A DNA stretch of 6,919 nucleotides from an uncultured Flavobacteriales bacterium. Lineage in GTDB: Bacteria > Bacteroidota > Bacteroidia > Flavobacteriales > BACL11. Position 1 is the first letter of the stretch. Each line of letters begins with the position of its first letter. Under the pieces are notes generated by a model. The model was not told the DNA's origin. It was given only the letters and a program-made list of their open reading frames with translations, and made no database searches. Shown piece after piece: positions 6,247 to 6,919 of the stretch. Where the stretch lies: positions 1-6,919 of the forward strand of contig CAJXFN010000073.1 in NCBI GenBank assembly GCA_913052655.1. The letters are read 5' to 3'. The position numbers were made by a program, and so were the translations under genes.

Positions 6247-6828
6247 TTATTTTTTAATATACTTCTTACCATCTCTTATATACATGGATCCTATAGGAAT
6301 ATCATTAATATTATCATATCTTCTACCTAAGATATCATATATATAATAAGATGGAGCCTTATTAATAGGAGAAATTATCTCATTAATAGATGTTGTAGGT
6401 GGGATTACATACAAGGGAGTAATACTAGTATCAATAGTAGCGGGGACTACAAAACTTGGCCAGATGACCACTAAATTGTCTCCTGCTTGTTGATACAATT
6501 GTTGGCCACCATTCAAAGGGGCATTTAAATCGTCAATAAAGAGACTATCTCCTGGTGCAAAAACACCTTGGGGGATACTTTGTATAAAGGTTAATATCTG
6601 CCAATTTAGTGGATTTGAATTTACTGGAGCAATAGCCACATTAGCGGTAACAAACGAATCTATTATAGTTGTATTTCCTGTATTCACAAACCAAAAACCT
6701 AATGAAAAAGAAGCGGCATACTGAACTGTATCAGCATGCCACACTCCTTCTACACTAACAACCTGTGATTTTAGAGTCTTAGAAACTAAAACCAAACAAC
6801 ATATGAAAACAAGTATCTTCTTATACAT
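6247..6828 (-). CDS. Small secreted protein with type IX-secretion-like C-terminal segment
   Basis: A 193-residue protein with a signal peptide at 1-22 (MYKKILVFICCLVLV, then SKTLKSQ), probably cut after SQ. The body, about 23-145, is a beta-rich, Thr/Pro/Val-rich domain (SLGFWFVNTGNTT 42-54, VFAPGDSLFIDDL 89-101) that resembles an Ig-like or CARDB-like sandwich. After a short linker (TSINE, 146-150) comes YYIYDILGRRYDNI (161-174) and IPIGSMYIRDGKKYIKK (177-193). This resembles the short C-terminal pattern of flavobacterial exported proteins (IYDILGR...P.G.YI..GKK), suggesting export by the type IX system to the cell surface. The specific role is unknown. Its ATG shares one base with the stop codon of the gene to its right, and the helical-repeat gene follows after 8 bp, so the three probably form one transcript. 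Confidence 0.82.
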   Translation of the reverse strand: MYKKILVFICCLVLVSKTLKSQVVSVEGVWHADTVQYAASFSLGFWFVNTGNTTIIDSFVTANVAIAPVNSNPLNWQILTFIQSIPQGVFAPGDSLFIDDLNAPLNGGQQLYQQAGDNLVVIWPSFVVPATIDTSITPLYVIPPTTSINEIISPINKAPSYYIYDILGRRYDNINDIPIGSMYIRDGKKYIKK

Positions 6829-6919
6829 TACTTTCTATCTATAATATACCTTTTCTCAATCGTACCATCTTCATAAATAAAGAATAAGGTTTCATTGCTA
6901 TTTATTGATGTTTCTCTTC
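6828..6919 (-). CDS. C-terminal end of an upstream gene (partial, 29 codons)
   Basis: On the minus strand an open frame enters from the right edge and ends in TAA at 6830-6828, overlapping by one base the ATG of the secreted-protein gene. The visible 29 residues include NETLFFIYEDGTIEKRYI and end in DRK. This looks like a beta-strand pair and may be the end of another exported protein. The fragment is too short to name. The TAATG overlap is typical of translationally coupled genes. Confidence 0.6.
   Translation of the reverse strand, partial: RETSINSNETLFFIYEDGTIEKRYIIDRK

Overview
The window is AT-rich chromosomal DNA from a member of the Bacteroidota, most likely a marine Flavobacteriales lineage (Cryomorphaceae/Schleiferiaceae-like or a relative). 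This rests on several things. There are secreted multidomain proteins with GCTDPTATNYDP...DDGSC linkers, and a small secreted protein with a type IX-secretion-like C-terminus. There is a BadF-type sugar kinase next to a type I GAPDH gene. No start has a Shine-Dalgarno sequence, and two exact TAnnTTTG promoter boxes of the Bacteroidota type are present. No mobile element, RNA gene or CRISPR array was seen.

Layout from left to right. (1) 1-2014, minus: the N-terminal 671 codons of a large secreted, probably carbohydrate-binding protein whose 3' end lies outside the window. (2) 2015-2262: its upstream region, holding three copies of a TGTA-N5-TACA dyad. (3) 2263-3342, minus: glycolytic GAPDH with an unusual C-terminal tail. 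(4) 3403-3624, minus: a 73-residue protein of unknown function, probably in a unit with gap. (5) 3625-3876: a divergent control region with two mirror-image copies of an operator plus promoter cassette. (6) 3877-4761, plus: a BadF/BadG-family amino-sugar kinase. (7) 4805-6238, minus: a helical-repeat protein of a flavobacterial conserved family without known function, convergent with the kinase. (8) 6247-6828, minus: a small secreted protein. (9) 6828-6919, minus: the last 29 codons of another gene. Items 7-9 are tightly packed (8 bp gap, 1 bp overlap) and look like one operon read right to left.

The most notable signal is regulatory. The dyad GTGTA-N5-TACAC followed directly by TA occurs on both arms of a 24-bp, 23/24 inverted repeat between the kinase and the gap unit. 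On each arm it abuts an exact TAnnTTTG box. Related dyads lie upstream of the surface-protein gene. The inference is one transcription factor linking a secreted glycan-binding protein, a glycolytic enzyme and a sugar kinase. The regulator itself is not in the window.
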